Made by a program: the position numbers and the translations under genes. A stretch of 64,000 bases of DNA, taken from the NCBI GenBank assembly GCA_016720065.1, contig JADJXY010000002.1:881001-945000 (forward strand). Reading direction: 5' to 3'. The notes beneath the pieces were generated by a model. The model was not told the DNA's origin. It worked only from the letters and a program-made list of their open reading frames with translations, and searched no databases. Source of the stretch: Betaproteobacteria bacterium. GTDB taxonomy: Bacteria; Pseudomonadota; Gammaproteobacteria; Burkholderiales; Rhodocyclaceae. This document shows, one piece after another, positions 26,401 to 35,029 of the stretch. How positions within the stretch are numbered: position 1 is the first letter of the stretch; every line of letters begins with the position of its first letter.

Positions 26401-28152
26401 GCCATCATCGGCCTTACGCATCTCCTCCTGCGTCAGATCGAGAGCCCCAAGCAGGCCGACCAGTTGAAGAAGATCGGCGATTCGGCCCAGCATCTGCTTT
26501 CCATCATCAACGACGTCCTCGACATCTCCAAGATCGAAGCCGGCAAGGTGGACCTCGACGTCGGTGACTTCTCCGCCGTCGGCATTTTCGACAACGCCAT
26601 CTCCATGCTGACCGAGCGCAGCGCCCAGAAGGGTCTCGTTCTGACCAAGGACGTGGATTCCGCCGCCGCCGTGCTCCTGCGGGGTGACCCGACCCGCATC
26701 GGACAGATCGTCATCAATTACGCCGCCAATGCGATCAAATTCACCGAGAGCGGCACCATCACCCTGAGGGCGCGGGCGGTGGATGCCGATTCCGCCGTTG
26801 TCCGCCTGCGCCTGGAGGTCGAGGATACCGGCGTCGGCATCGATCCCGAGGCGCGGGAGCGCCTGTTCAACGAGTTCGAGCAGGCCGATTCATCCACCAC
26901 CCGCCGCTACGGGGGAACGGGCCTGGGCCTCGCCATCTGCCGCCTGTTGGCCCAGTTGATGGGGGGCACTGTGGGCTGCGACAGCGTGCCCGGAGAGGGA
27001 AGCCTTTTCTGGTTCGAAGCGGCCTTTCCCCGAGCCCCCCTCGGGCATGGCGAGGAGCCTCCCCCGCCTCTGGCGAACACCGACCAGATCGAACGGGAAC
27101 TGGCGGCCCGCGCAGCGGGATGCCCGCTCCTGCTGGCCGAGGATACCCCGGTCAGCCGCGAGGTCATGTTCGAACTCCTCGCCGGTCTGGGATTCCAGAC
27201 CGATCTGGCCGAAGACGGCGAAGCCGCGCTGAGCCTGGCCGGCAAGAAGGACTATCGCATCATCCTGATGGACGTCCAGATGCCGAAATTGTCCGGTCTG
27301 GAAGCGACCCGAGCCATTCGCAACCTGCCGGGGTACGGCCAGGTTCCCATCGTCGCCCTCACCGCCAACGCCTTCGAGGCCGATCGCCAACTCTGCATCG
27401 CGGCCGGCATGAACGACCATATCCCCAAACCGGTGGACCCGGCCCTGCTCTACGCCACTTTGTCCCGCTGGTTGCCCGCCACACACCCTGTTTCCCCGCT
27501 CCCTGCGTCTCCGGTGAGTGCTGCGGAGCCCGATCCAGGCGGGATTCTGGAGAAATTGCGGGCCATTCCCGGCCTGGGCGCCGACATCGGGCTGCGCCGC
27601 CTGAGGGGCAAGGTGCGTACCTATGTGCGGGTGGTGGAGATGTTTGCCTCCGAGCACGCGGGCGACGCCGAGTCGATCCGCCAGTTGCTCGTCGAGGGTC
27701 GCGGTGCCGATGCCCGGAGACAGGCCCACTCCCTCAAAGGGGCCGCCGGAGCCGTCGGGGCGCCCCGCCTGATGGAACTGGCCGCCGCCCTCGAAAAAGC
27801 GTTGGCCGACGGACACGACGCCGCGGAACCTGCCCGGCTGGCGATGGGGATGGAACTGGGCCGGCTGGTCAGCGCGATTACGGCCCTGCCCTTCGATCAG
27901 ACCCCGGTGGATCAACCTACGGACTGGGCGGGCGCACGCGGCACCCTGGATGCCCTGGAAACCCTGCTGGCCCAGGATGATATCCGTTCGGCCACGCTCT
28001 TCCGCGAGAGCGCGGCCAATCTGCGCGCCGCCCTGGGAAGCGACAGCGAAGTGCTGGACCGGCAGATCGCCGGTTATGACTTTCAGGCGGCCCTGCAAAC
28101 GCTGCGCCGCCTGAGAGGCCATGACGAGCGCCTGAGGCCGGAAAAGGGCTGA
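23416..28152 (+). CDS. Giant CBS-PAS-GAF hybrid sensor kinase
   Basis: A 1578-residue soluble kinase without membrane segments. Order: four CBS repeats in two pairs (about 8-265), four PAS/PAC units (about 285-785), coiled coil, GAF with several cysteines (about 810-955), HisKA (His988 in NMSHEIRTPMNAI), HATPase (N and G boxes, Asp1137, GTGLGL), receiver (Asp1286 in ILMDVQMP), HPt (His1438 in AHSLKGAAG) and a helical tail. CBS pairs usually bind adenine nucleotides, so cellular energy state is a likely input. ATG 23416 is preferred to the upstream TTG. Confidence 0.9.
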   Translation: MTVRHLADLTLADIMTPGAIGVAADCTLGEAARAMSRARISSLVIQTNRRPVGILTERDVLRLLADHTQADLTVASVMSTPVVAVAASLDFRRAYETMRRDGVRHLVATDVLGETIGIATETDFRTHLGHEVFRHSADLGALMDRNMPVLLPQAPVSEALTLMLREEWDYVLVSENGAPMGILTERDMPRLLTVGRDLDHMPVAEAMTAPVHAVGPGATVINALEAMDAGKFRHMAVVDGAGRVVGMVSQHRLLERLGMEIIEEAWEQHEVLESVKHDFEDRLALVLESTGIAVWEYDFAADRFTWSPTMAVLLGCDHAQLPVSARDLHAIIHGADRVAFLDTARRCYREDRIFDAECRLCRPDGSHFWIRYRARVAARDKDGRLARTVGTLADISERKAAEAALVAREQVFRAIVSQARDGIVLIDTGSLGFVEFNDAACRSLGYSREEFSRLHLWNVTAGLSRGEVQARVKDILAAGGMDFDLDHVHWDGSIRHVRSSYRVVGVGGQTFLSALWTDVTDRRDAEAALRASEKRFRALFEGIAGIAVRGYDALGRVVLWNQACERLYGYSVTAAGALGFGEFLWPPERRDALEAAFRAWVAGGPPLEAGEYPLVRRDGAPVTVFSSPVLQRGGEGAPEVYFIEVDLTPLEEIQFQYRLLADSGSALIWTSDGAGRGNYFNRPWLEFRGRSLEEEVGDGWVEGLHPEDRTACEEAYRQAIASREAFGLVFRLRRHDGEYRWIMDEGRPRYDRRGEFLGFIGHCIDITESKETSLELEQHRQHLEDLVRQRTGELEAANLRLQASDHRHQALYGISRQAEGLDEQTLVGLCLAEAARLFGSRLAWLVTYDEDGTILAVEGYDRDRRFHCADWMSCPDCGALQALARCCCEVRKPLACDVPGIGDASAAVPRGSQIAAPVVESDRVRAVFGVSGRDPAYSDAECSELGAVANDLWRIVMRRRAEIALARTSDAAKAASRAKTAFLANMSHEIRTPMNAIIGLTHLLLRQIESPKQADQLKKIGDSAQHLLSIINDVLDISKIEAGKVDLDVGDFSAVGIFDNAISMLTERSAQKGLVLTKDVDSAAAVLLRGDPTRIGQIVINYAANAIKFTESGTITLRARAVDADSAVVRLRLEVEDTGVGIDPEARERLFNEFEQADSSTTRRYGGTGLGLAICRLLAQLMGGTVGCDSVPGEGSLFWFEAAFPRAPLGHGEEPPPPLANTDQIERELAARAAGCPLLLAEDTPVSREVMFELLAGLGFQTDLAEDGEAALSLAGKKDYRIILMDVQMPKLSGLEATRAIRNLPGYGQVPIVALTANAFEADRQLCIAAGMNDHIPKPVDPALLYATLSRWLPATHPVSPLPASPVSAAEPDPGGILEKLRAIPGLGADIGLRRLRGKVRTYVRVVEMFASEHAGDAESIRQLLVEGRGADARRQAHSLKGAAGAVGAPRLMELAAALEKALADGHDAAEPARLAMGMELGRLVSAITALPFDQTPVDQPTDWAGARGTLDALETLLAQDDIRSATLFRESAANLRAALGSDSEVLDRQIAGYDFQAALQTLRRLRGHDERLRPEKG

Positions 28153-28221
28153 AATCAAGCCTGCGGCGAAACCGTGTTATAACCCTCGCCGACAACGAAA
28201 ACCAAGACCGAGACCGCTTCC

Positions 28222-29487
28222 GTGCCCTTCGGCTTCTACATCATCATGGCCGCGCAGTTTTTTTCTGCCCTGGCCGACAACGCCCTGCTCATCGTCGCCA
28301 TCGCGGCCCTGCGGGACATGCACGCCCCGGCCGAATACGAACCACTCCTCAAGACCTTCTTCACCCTTTCCTACGTAGTGCTCGCCGCGTTTGTCGGCGC
28401 CTTTGCCGACTCGATGCCCAAGTGGCGGGTCATGTTCGTCAGCAACACGGTGAAGATCGTCGGCTGCGGCATGATGTTCTTCGCGGTTCATCCCCTCGCC
28501 GCCTACGCGGTGGTCGGCCTGGGGGCGGCGGCCTACTCGCCGGCCAAGTACGGCATCCTGACCGAATATCTGCCCGCGCGCCAACTGGTGGTCGCCAACG
28601 GCTGGATCGAAGGACTCACCGTCGGCGCCATCATTCTCGGCGTGGTCATCGGCGGAACCCTCATCAAGCCCGAGATCGCCAGCACCCTGCTTGCCCTCGA
28701 CGTTCCCATCGTCAGTACCGGCATCGATACGGCGGGAGAGATGGCCATCACCATCATCGGCATACTCTACGTCCTCGCCGCCGTCTTCAATCTCTATGTG
28801 CCCGAGACTTCGGTGGACCACAAGCCCCTGAAGCGCAATCCCTGGTACCTGATCCACGAATTCAACCATTGCTTCTTGCTGCTCTGGCGGGACAAGCTGG
28901 GCCAGGTCTCCCTGGCGGTGACGACCCTGTTCTGGGGCGCCGGAGCGACACTTCAGTTCATCGTCATCAAATGGGCCGAGGTCTCCCTGCAGCTCGATCT
29001 GTCCAAATCCTCGATGCTCCAGGGGGTCGTGGCCGTGGGCGTCGCCGTGGGCGCGGCCTGTGCGGCGCGCTTCATCACCCTGCGCCGCTCCGTGAAGGTG
29101 ATCCCCCTCGGCATCGCCATGGGCCTCATCGTCCTGGTCATGAATTTCGTCCGCGACATCGAACTGGCCATTCCGCTGCTCATCCTCATCGGGGGCCTGT
29201 CCGGCTTCTTCGTCGTGCCGATGAATGCGCTCTTGCAGCACCGGGGCCACATTCTGATGGGGGCGGGCCACTCCATCGCCGTGCAGAACTTCAACGAGAA
29301 CCTCTCGATCCTGATGATGACCGGCCTGTATTACGCCATGATCCGGGCGAATCTCTCCATTTACGTGGTTCTGACGCTTTTCGGCATTTTCGTGTCGGCG
29401 GCCATGTATCTCGTGAAACGGTTGCACGAGGCGAACCAGCGGCGCTACGACGACGTCGCGCATCTGGACGATACCCGCGACCACTGA
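28222..29487 (+). CDS. lplT: Lysophospholipid transporter LplT
   Basis: A 421-residue major-facilitator protein with about 12 membrane segments; conserved N-terminus FYIIMAAQFFSALADNALLIVAIAAL, SPAKYGILTEYLP and NWIEG-type block (ANGWIEGLTVGAI). It flips lysophospholipids across the inner membrane for re-acylation. GTG start. The 69 bases upstream include TTATAAC about 40 bases before the start, a possible -10 box. It converges with the glycosylase gene, nine bases apart. Confidence 0.9.
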   Translation: MPFGFYIIMAAQFFSALADNALLIVAIAALRDMHAPAEYEPLLKTFFTLSYVVLAAFVGAFADSMPKWRVMFVSNTVKIVGCGMMFFAVHPLAAYAVVGLGAAAYSPAKYGILTEYLPARQLVVANGWIEGLTVGAIILGVVIGGTLIKPEIASTLLALDVPIVSTGIDTAGEMAITIIGILYVLAAVFNLYVPETSVDHKPLKRNPWYLIHEFNHCFLLLWRDKLGQVSLAVTTLFWGAGATLQFIVIKWAEVSLQLDLSKSSMLQGVVAVGVAVGAACAARFITLRRSVKVIPLGIAMGLIVLVMNFVRDIELAIPLLILIGGLSGFFVVPMNALLQHRGHILMGAGHSIAVQNFNENLSILMMTGLYYAMIRANLSIYVVLTLFGIFVSAAMYLVKRLHEANQRRYDDVAHLDDTRDH

Positions 29488-29496
29488 AGGCGCGGT

Positions 29497-30231
29497 TCAG
29501 AGAGGGAGCTGGCCCTCGGCGGCAGCTTCCCGCGCCACGCGGCGGGCAAGAAGCAAATCTTCCCAGGCCTTGGCCTTTTCCGGCAGGTTGCGGAGCAGAT
29601 AGGCCGGGTGATAGGTGACGATCACGGGAATCCCCCGGTAATCGTGACTGCGCCCGCGCAGGGACGCCAGGGCGCGGTCGGCGCCCAGGAGGGTGCATGC
29701 CGCGGATCGGCCCAGGAGGACGATGATGCGGGGACGCAGGAGTTCGATCTGCCGTTCCAGGAAGGGCCGGCAGGCGTTCATTTCCTCGGCTTCCGGCGTG
29801 CGGTTGCCCGGGGGCCGGCATTTGACCGCGTTGGCAATATAGACCCCCTCGCCTCGCCGCAGGTCGATTCCGGCCAGCATGGCGTCGAGCAGTTTGCCCG
29901 CCTGCCCGACAAAGGGCTCGCCCTGGGCGTCTTCCTCGGCTCCGGGGCCTTCACCGATGAACAGCCAGTCCGCTTCCCGGTCCCCGACGCCGAGGACGGC
30001 CTGTTTGCGCTGGCGACATAGGACGCAGGCCTGGCAGGCGGCGACCTGGCGGTCCAGTTCGTCCCAATCCCCCGCTGCGGTCCCGGGCACCGGCGCTTGC
30101 CCGACCGTTCCGCTGGCCAGGCCGCTATCCAGGCGGCTGGGCGAAGGCCCGCCCTCCGCGGCTCCGGTGCTGCGCAAGCGCCAAAGCGGGGCGATGCCCA
30201 TCTCGGCGAGGAGTGTGCGGCGATCGGTCAC
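29497..30231 (-). CDS. Uracil-DNA glycosylase, family 4 (iron-sulfur)
   Basis: A 244-residue base-excision repair enzyme. The family-4 signature is present: C-x2-C in CQACVLCRQRKQAVLG, GEGPGAEEDAQGEPFVG, then NAVKCRPPGNR, the late iron-sulfur cysteine, and HPAYLLR. The N-terminal 60 residues are a variable, Pro/Gly-rich extension. GTG at 30231 overlaps the rimI stop (GTGA). Confidence 0.9.
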   Translation of the reverse strand: MTDRRTLLAEMGIAPLWRLRSTGAAEGGPSPSRLDSGLASGTVGQAPVPGTAAGDWDELDRQVAACQACVLCRQRKQAVLGVGDREADWLFIGEGPGAEEDAQGEPFVGQAGKLLDAMLAGIDLRRGEGVYIANAVKCRPPGNRTPEAEEMNACRPFLERQIELLRPRIIVLLGRSAACTLLGADRALASLRGRSHDYRGIPVIVTYHPAYLLRNLPEKAKAWEDLLLARRVAREAAAEGQLPL

Positions 30232-30695
30232 AATTCCCTTGCCATGACGATGGCGTCTTCCCGCCCTCCGGGTGCCGGGTAGTACGCCCGGCGCAGGCCC
30301 ACGCGGGAAAAGCCGAAATGGCGATATAAATCGAGTGCCCTCCCATTCGATGGACGAACCTCGAGCAGAAAGCGCCGAGCGCCGGCGCTGCGGGCCGTCT
30401 CCATGGCACAACGCAACAGGCGGGAGCCTATGCCCTGACGCTGCTGACCGGCCGCGACGCCCAGATTGAGCAGATGCGCTTCGTCGATGACACTCATCAC
30501 CACCGAGAATCCGACCAGGACGCCGCCCAGGCGCGCGACCCAGACGCTATGGCCGGCCTGGTGGGAATCGAGAAAATTGCCCCGGCTCCAGGGAAAGGCC
30601 TGCAGCCCCCCCTCCAGGGCCGTGATCGCGTCGATCTGGTCTTCCCGGAGCGGTTCCAGTTCCAGCGTGGGGGTCCAGGCGGCCGGAACGCTCAC
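30228..30695 (-). CDS. rimI: Ribosomal protein alanine N-acetyltransferase RimI
   Basis: A 155-residue GNAT acetyltransferase: acetyl-CoA loop QQRQGIGSRLL, then LLEVRPSNGRALDLYRHFGF and YYPAPGGREDAIVM, all typical of RimI. It modifies the N-terminus of ribosomal protein S18. GTG at 30695 overlaps the tsaB stop (GTGA), and tsaB-rimI coupling is common in proteobacteria. Confidence 0.9.
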   Translation of the reverse strand: MSVPAAWTPTLELEPLREDQIDAITALEGGLQAFPWSRGNFLDSHQAGHSVWVARLGGVLVGFSVVMSVIDEAHLLNLGVAAGQQRQGIGSRLLRCAMETARSAGARRFLLEVRPSNGRALDLYRHFGFSRVGLRRAYYPAPGGREDAIVMAREL

Positions 30696-31378
30696 GCCCG
30701 CCCTCCTTCGGCCAACCGCTCCGCGGTGGTCCGGGCGACCTTGTCCCGCACGTAGAAGGGCGTGGCGTCGGCCGCGTCCAGGCCCCCTTCCCGCAGCCAA
30801 CGCCCGGAGGCAAGCTGCGCCACCGCGGCGGCCGTAGGCATGGCCTCCGGCTGGCAGGAAATACCAGCCGCCCGCACCCTCGCCGCAAGTTCCGGGTAGG
30901 CGGAAAGCGCATTTCCGGCTGCCAGCCAGGGGCCTTCAGGCAGGTTCAGATCGGCGGGGGCCAGGACCCGGACCGCGTCGGCGGCGCATACGTCGCGCTC
31001 CCGGCGGAGAAAAGCGGCGCAATAGATCTCGCCCATGCGCGCGTCGAGCAAGGCCAGCACAGACCCACCGCCCGCGTTCCAGGCCAGGGCGTCCAGACTG
31101 CCGATGCCAATGAGCCGAAGCCCGGCGCCCGCTGCCAGCCCCTGGGCCACGCCACAGGCCACGCGCAGTCCGGTAAAGGCTCCGGGCCCCTGGCCAAAGG
31201 CGATGGCATCCAGATTGCCCAGAGCAAGCCCGCCCTCCGCCAGCAATGTGCCTACCAGGGGCAGCAGGGTTTCACTGTGGGGACGACCGTCGGGACAGCG
31301 CCGTTCCAGGACGGTGCCATCCAGGTAAAGGGCGCAGGAACCCGCTTCAGTCGAGGTTTCCAGGGCGAGGAATTTCAT
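30692..31378 (-). CDS. tsaB: tRNA t6A synthesis protein TsaB
   Basis: A 228-residue ASKHA-fold protein that forms the TsaD-TsaB-TsaE complex making N6-threonylcarbamoyl-adenosine in tRNA. Motifs: MKFLALETSTEAGSCAL and GQGPGAFTGLRVACGVAQGLA. ATG at 31378. It is followed by rimI with overlapping codons, and preceded by a solute-binding protein gene 22 bases away. Confidence 0.92.
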   Translation of the reverse strand: MKFLALETSTEAGSCALYLDGTVLERRCPDGRPHSETLLPLVGTLLAEGGLALGNLDAIAFGQGPGAFTGLRVACGVAQGLAAGAGLRLIGIGSLDALAWNAGGGSVLALLDARMGEIYCAAFLRRERDVCAADAVRVLAPADLNLPEGPWLAAGNALSAYPELAARVRAAGISCQPEAMPTAAAVAQLASGRWLREGGLDAADATPFYVRDKVARTTAERLAEGGRA

Positions 31379-31400
31379 CGCCCGCCATTGTACAGGAGCC

Positions 31401-32252
31401 CTATTCCGGGAGCCCGAGCAGGAAGACCATCGAGTCGAGCAGGGGACCGGGTTTGGAAATGGCACCGAACCAGCGGTCGTAGGTGGCGAACAGTTCGCCG
31501 GTACGATAGATGCGTGCCAGTTCGGTATCCACCGCCAGGCGGAAATCGGCATCGTTGCGCCGCATCATGAGGGCGTAGGGCTCGTAGGAATACAACTCGC
31601 TGCCCAGTTCCCAGGCCTCCTGCTTGCCGGCCGCCAGGATGAGACCGGCGAGCAGGCCGCGGTCCGAGGCGTAGGCGTCGATCTTGCCTTCGTTGAGGAG
31701 ACGCAGGCCGTCACCGTGATCCTTGACCGAAACCAATTCGGTGGCGAAGCGACCCTTCGCGATGGCTTTTTGCAGCGTCGCCTCCGTGGTGGTTCCCGTG
31801 GCGACGCCGGTGCGCCGGCCCTTGAGGTCGGCCAGGGCGAAGACTCCCGACCCCTTGGCCGTGATGTAGCTGCCGCCGTCGGCAAAGGTGAGCAGGCTGA
31901 AATCCACGTCCCGCCTCCGACTGAGATTGGCGGTGGTCGAACCGCACTCGAGGTCGATTTCCCCTTTACGCAGCCGAGCTACCCGGTTGGCGGGCTCCAC
32001 GGCCACCCACTTGATATCCAGGCGGGGCAGGTTCAACTGGGCCTGGATGGCTTGGACCACCTTGGTGCACAGCTCGATCGAGTATCCGGTGGGCTTGCCA
32101 TCGTCACCCACGTAGGAGAACGGCACCGACGCGGTGCGATAGCCCAGGGAAATGCTCTTCTTGGCCTTGATTCGACCCAGGGTATCGGCCGAAACGGCAG
32201 GTGCGGCAAGAGCGACAGCGGCGGCGACCGCCAGGAAACGCAGCGTGGACAT
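31401..32252 (-). CDS. Periplasmic amino-acid-type solute-binding protein
   Basis: A 283-residue SBP family 3 protein. Signal peptide at 1-22 (MSTLRFLAVAAAVALAAPAVSA), then the family pattern IKAKKSISLGYRTASVPFSYVGDDGKPTGYSIEL and VEPANRVARLRKGEIDLECGSTT, as in glutamate/aspartate binders. No transporter subunits adjoin it, so it may serve a distant permease or a sensor. ATG 32252 is chosen over an upstream in-frame start because the signal peptide begins there. Confidence 0.85.
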   Translation of the reverse strand: MSTLRFLAVAAAVALAAPAVSADTLGRIKAKKSISLGYRTASVPFSYVGDDGKPTGYSIELCTKVVQAIQAQLNLPRLDIKWVAVEPANRVARLRKGEIDLECGSTTANLSRRRDVDFSLLTFADGGSYITAKGSGVFALADLKGRRTGVATGTTTEATLQKAIAKGRFATELVSVKDHGDGLRLLNEGKIDAYASDRGLLAGLILAAGKQEAWELGSELYSYEPYALMMRRNDADFRLAVDTELARIYRTGELFATYDRWFGAISKPGPLLDSMVFLLGLPE

Positions 32253-32393
32253 GGTTTTCCCCCGTGGAGTCAGAAAGGCGCTACGGTGCCACAAGGAAGA
32301 AGAGGCGGCAATCCCGTTGTCGTGCGTTCGATTCGCTGCGACAAGGCCGGGGTGGTGAACGGCATGCCTTGAAGGCGGCTGCGCGGTAGTCGT

Positions 32394-32774
32394 TCAGTGC
32401 CAGCCCCCGCGCCGGCCGCGTCCTTCGCCGCGCGGCTCTTGCTGGCCGCGCATTTCTTCCCGCAGGCGATGGCGTTCCTCCTGGGAAATTGGGGTCGCGG
32501 GCATGGGCTGGCGGCGGCCATCCCAGTTGTCCGGGGGATTCTGCTGCCATTGCTCGCGCATCTGCTGGCGCATTTGCTGTCGCTGTTCCTGGGGCAGGCG
32601 GGCGAGTTCGAGGATCTGCGCCGGCGTCTCGGAAGCGCTCCGCTCCCGCAGCGCGAGGACGTGCATTTCCAGGCGAAGTCCGCGCGTGTCGTCCGGAACG
32701 TCGGCGCAAGCCTGGCCGGCAGCCGTAAGGCTTGCCACCAGTGTGGTACAGGCGAACGCGAACTTGTATTTCAT
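32394..32774 (-). CDS. Small Gln/Arg-rich periplasmic protein
   Basis: A 126-residue protein: signal peptide (MKYKFAFACTTLVASLTAAGQACA), then a helical region with LARLPQEQRQQMRQQMREQW and SQEERHRLREEMRGQ, ending in a Gly/Arg tail. The repeated Q-R-x-x-(M/L)-R pattern recalls the LTxxQ-type Spy/CpxP envelope-stress proteins, but the match is loose. It is divergent from an OmpR-type two-component pair, as cpxP is from cpxRA. The function is inferred from these two points only. Confidence 0.6.
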   Translation of the reverse strand: MKYKFAFACTTLVASLTAAGQACADVPDDTRGLRLEMHVLALRERSASETPAQILELARLPQEQRQQMRQQMREQWQQNPPDNWDGRRQPMPATPISQEERHRLREEMRGQQEPRGEGRGRRGGWH

Positions 32775-32961
32775 CCTCGACTCCGAAACGGGCCGGATCG
32801 GACCGCTGAAGCATTTTCGCCCCGAAACGCCAATCAGGGGTTCTGCGGCGGTGCGCAAGGTGTAAGCACCTGTTGCCGCCGCGGAAGGGGTAAAAAGCTT
32901 GTTACCATTCAAGCCCATCGCCGCCGCTGCCTTTTTCAATGCCGCCATTATCCTTGCTGCC

Positions 32962-33687
32962 ATGACCGAACGCCAACACCGCATTCTCGTCGTCGACGAC
33001 GACATCCGCCTCCGGGATCTCCTGTCGCGCTACCTGGGAGAACAGGGCTTCGAAGTTCGCGCCGTCGCCGACGCACCCCAGATGGACCGCGCTCGCACCC
33101 GCGAACACTTCGATCTCATCGTGCTGGACCTCATGCTCCCCGGCGAAGATGGCCTGACCATCTGCCGCCGTCTGCGGGGAACGGGGGACACGACGGCCAT
33201 CATCATGCTCACCGCCAAGGGCGAGGACATCGACCGTATCGTCGGCCTGGAAATGGGGGCCGACGACTATCTGCCCAAGCCTTTCAACCCGCGGGAATTG
33301 CTGGCCCGCATCCACGCCGTCCTGCGCCGGCGCGGCAGCACGCCCCCCGGGGCGCCAGAAGCCGAGGTGGAGTCGATTTCCTTCGGCCAGGTCGAGGTCG
33401 ATATGGCGGCGCGGACCCTGAAGCGGGGGGGAGAGATCATCGCCCTTACCACCGGGGAATTTGCGGTACTCAAGGTGCTGTTGCAGCACCCGCGGGAGCC
33501 GTTGTCCCGGGACAAACTGATGACCCTGGCGCGGGGCCGCGAACAGGGGCCCTTCGACCGGGCCATCGACGTGCAGATTTCCCGCCTGCGCAAACTGGTC
33601 GAGGTGGATCCGGCGCAACCGCGCTATCTCCAGACGGTCTGGGGCTTTGGTTACGTCTTTGTGCCGGACGGCAAGAACCGCGAATGA
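32962..33687 (+). CDS. OmpR-family response regulator
   Basis: A 241-residue regulator: receiver with D56 in VLDLMLPGEDG and the KPF switch (LPKPFNPREL), and a winged-helix DNA-binding domain (TTGEFAVLKVLLQHPREPLSRDKL...VDVQISRLRKLVE-type block, VWGFGYVF). Closest in style to OmpR. ATG 32962 (MTERQHRILVVDDD) is preferred to an upstream start. The 187-base region shared with the divergent small periplasmic gene probably holds both promoters. The sensor kinase follows 19 bases later. Confidence 0.88.
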   Translation: MTERQHRILVVDDDIRLRDLLSRYLGEQGFEVRAVADAPQMDRARTREHFDLIVLDLMLPGEDGLTICRRLRGTGDTTAIIMLTAKGEDIDRIVGLEMGADDYLPKPFNPRELLARIHAVLRRRGSTPPGAPEAEVESISFGQVEVDMAARTLKRGGEIIALTTGEFAVLKVLLQHPREPLSRDKLMTLARGREQGPFDRAIDVQISRLRKLVEVDPAQPRYLQTVWGFGYVFVPDGKNRE

Positions 33688-33706
33688 ATCGGGCCCAGCC
33701 GTGGCG

Positions 33707-35029
33707 ATGAAACTCCCCCGTTCGCTGCTGGCGCGCACCTTCTTTCTCATTGCCACCCTGGTCCTTCTGACCACCGCCGCCTGGCTGACGCTTTTCGAAA
33801 GGGCGGAAGCGGAACCCCGGGCACGGGAGGCCGCCCAGCTCGCCGCCAGCACGGTCAATCTCATCCGGGCCGCCCTGCTCGCCTCGGCCCCCGAGCGACG
33901 CCCCGATCTCTTCGTCGAACTCATGACCCGTGAGGGCATCCGCCTGCTTCCCGTCGAACCAGGCGACGTCCTCGAACCCCTGCCCGACGACCGTTACATC
34001 GACCTGGTGCGGACCCGCACCCGCGCCCTGCTGGGGGATCACACCCGCATGTCCTTGGCGGTCAATGATGTCGCCGGATTTTGGGTCAGTTTCCGCCTGG
34101 ATGATCAGGACGAAGACGAATACTGGCTCATCCTGCCCCAGGAACGCGCCCTGCGCACCTTCGGATGGCACTGGCTGGCCTGGGGCCTCCTCGCCCTGGG
34201 GCTCGCGCTCGCCGTCGCCTGGTTCATCGCTTCGCGCATCACCCGTCCCCTCAAGGCGCTGGGGGCGGCCGCGGCATCGGTCGGGCGCGGCCAGACGCCC
34301 GCGACGCTGCCGGAGACGGGAGCGGACGAACTGCGCCGTCTGGCGGCTGCCTTCAACCTCATGGCCGCCGACCTCGCGCGGCACGATCGCGACCGGGCCG
34401 AGGTTCTGGCCGGGATTTCCCACGACCTGCGCACCCCCCTCACCCGCCTGCGCCTGGAGGCGGAGCTGAGCATTGCCTCGGAAAGTGCCCGGGACGCGGT
34501 CGCGGCCGATATCGATCAGATGGAGGCAGTCATTGCCCAGTTCATGGACTACGCCCGCGGCGACGGGGGCGAGATCCCCGCCCCGGTCCGGGTCGACGCC
34601 CTGCTCGAAGACGTGGTCGGGCGGCAGCGGGCCCTGGGGCGCGATGTCGGCTGCCGCATCATCGACCCCCTGCCGCCCTGCCTGGGACGTCAGCGGGCCT
34701 TGGGCCGGGCAGTCACCAATCTCATCGACAACGCCTTCAAGTATGGCGCCATGCCGGTGGAGGTGAGCGCGGGAAGCGAAGGGGGCACGCTTTTCATCGA
34801 CGTCTGCGACCGGGGTGTCGGCATTCCGCCGCAAGAAGCCGAGGGGCTCAAGCGCCCCTTCGCCCGCCGTGATACCGCCCGCAGCAACGTCACCGGCACC
34901 GGTCTGGGGCTGGCCATCGTGGACCGCACCGCCCGCCTGCATGGCGGACGGCTCGATCTGCTGCCCCGGGAAGGCGGAGGCCTGCGGGCAAGACTCAGTC
35001 TGGCCTGCGCAGAGGCCAGCGGCCGATGA
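33707..35029 (+). CDS. EnvZ-like sensor histidine kinase
   Basis: A 440-residue inner-membrane kinase: membrane segments at about 9-30 and 153-175 flank a periplasmic domain; HAMP (about 176-228), HisKA with H239 in GISHDLRTPLTRLR, and HATPase with NLIDNAFKYG, DRGVGI and GTGLGLAIV. The partner is the OmpR-type regulator just upstream. The last 35 bases overlap the end of thpR on the other strand. Confidence 0.88.
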   Translation: MKLPRSLLARTFFLIATLVLLTTAAWLTLFERAEAEPRAREAAQLAASTVNLIRAALLASAPERRPDLFVELMTREGIRLLPVEPGDVLEPLPDDRYIDLVRTRTRALLGDHTRMSLAVNDVAGFWVSFRLDDQDEDEYWLILPQERALRTFGWHWLAWGLLALGLALAVAWFIASRITRPLKALGAAAASVGRGQTPATLPETGADELRRLAAAFNLMAADLARHDRDRAEVLAGISHDLRTPLTRLRLEAELSIASESARDAVAADIDQMEAVIAQFMDYARGDGGEIPAPVRVDALLEDVVGRQRALGRDVGCRIIDPLPPCLGRQRALGRAVTNLIDNAFKYGAMPVEVSAGSEGGTLFIDVCDRGVGIPPQEAEGLKRPFARRDTARSNVTGTGLGLAIVDRTARLHGGRLDLLPREGGGLRARLSLACAEASGR

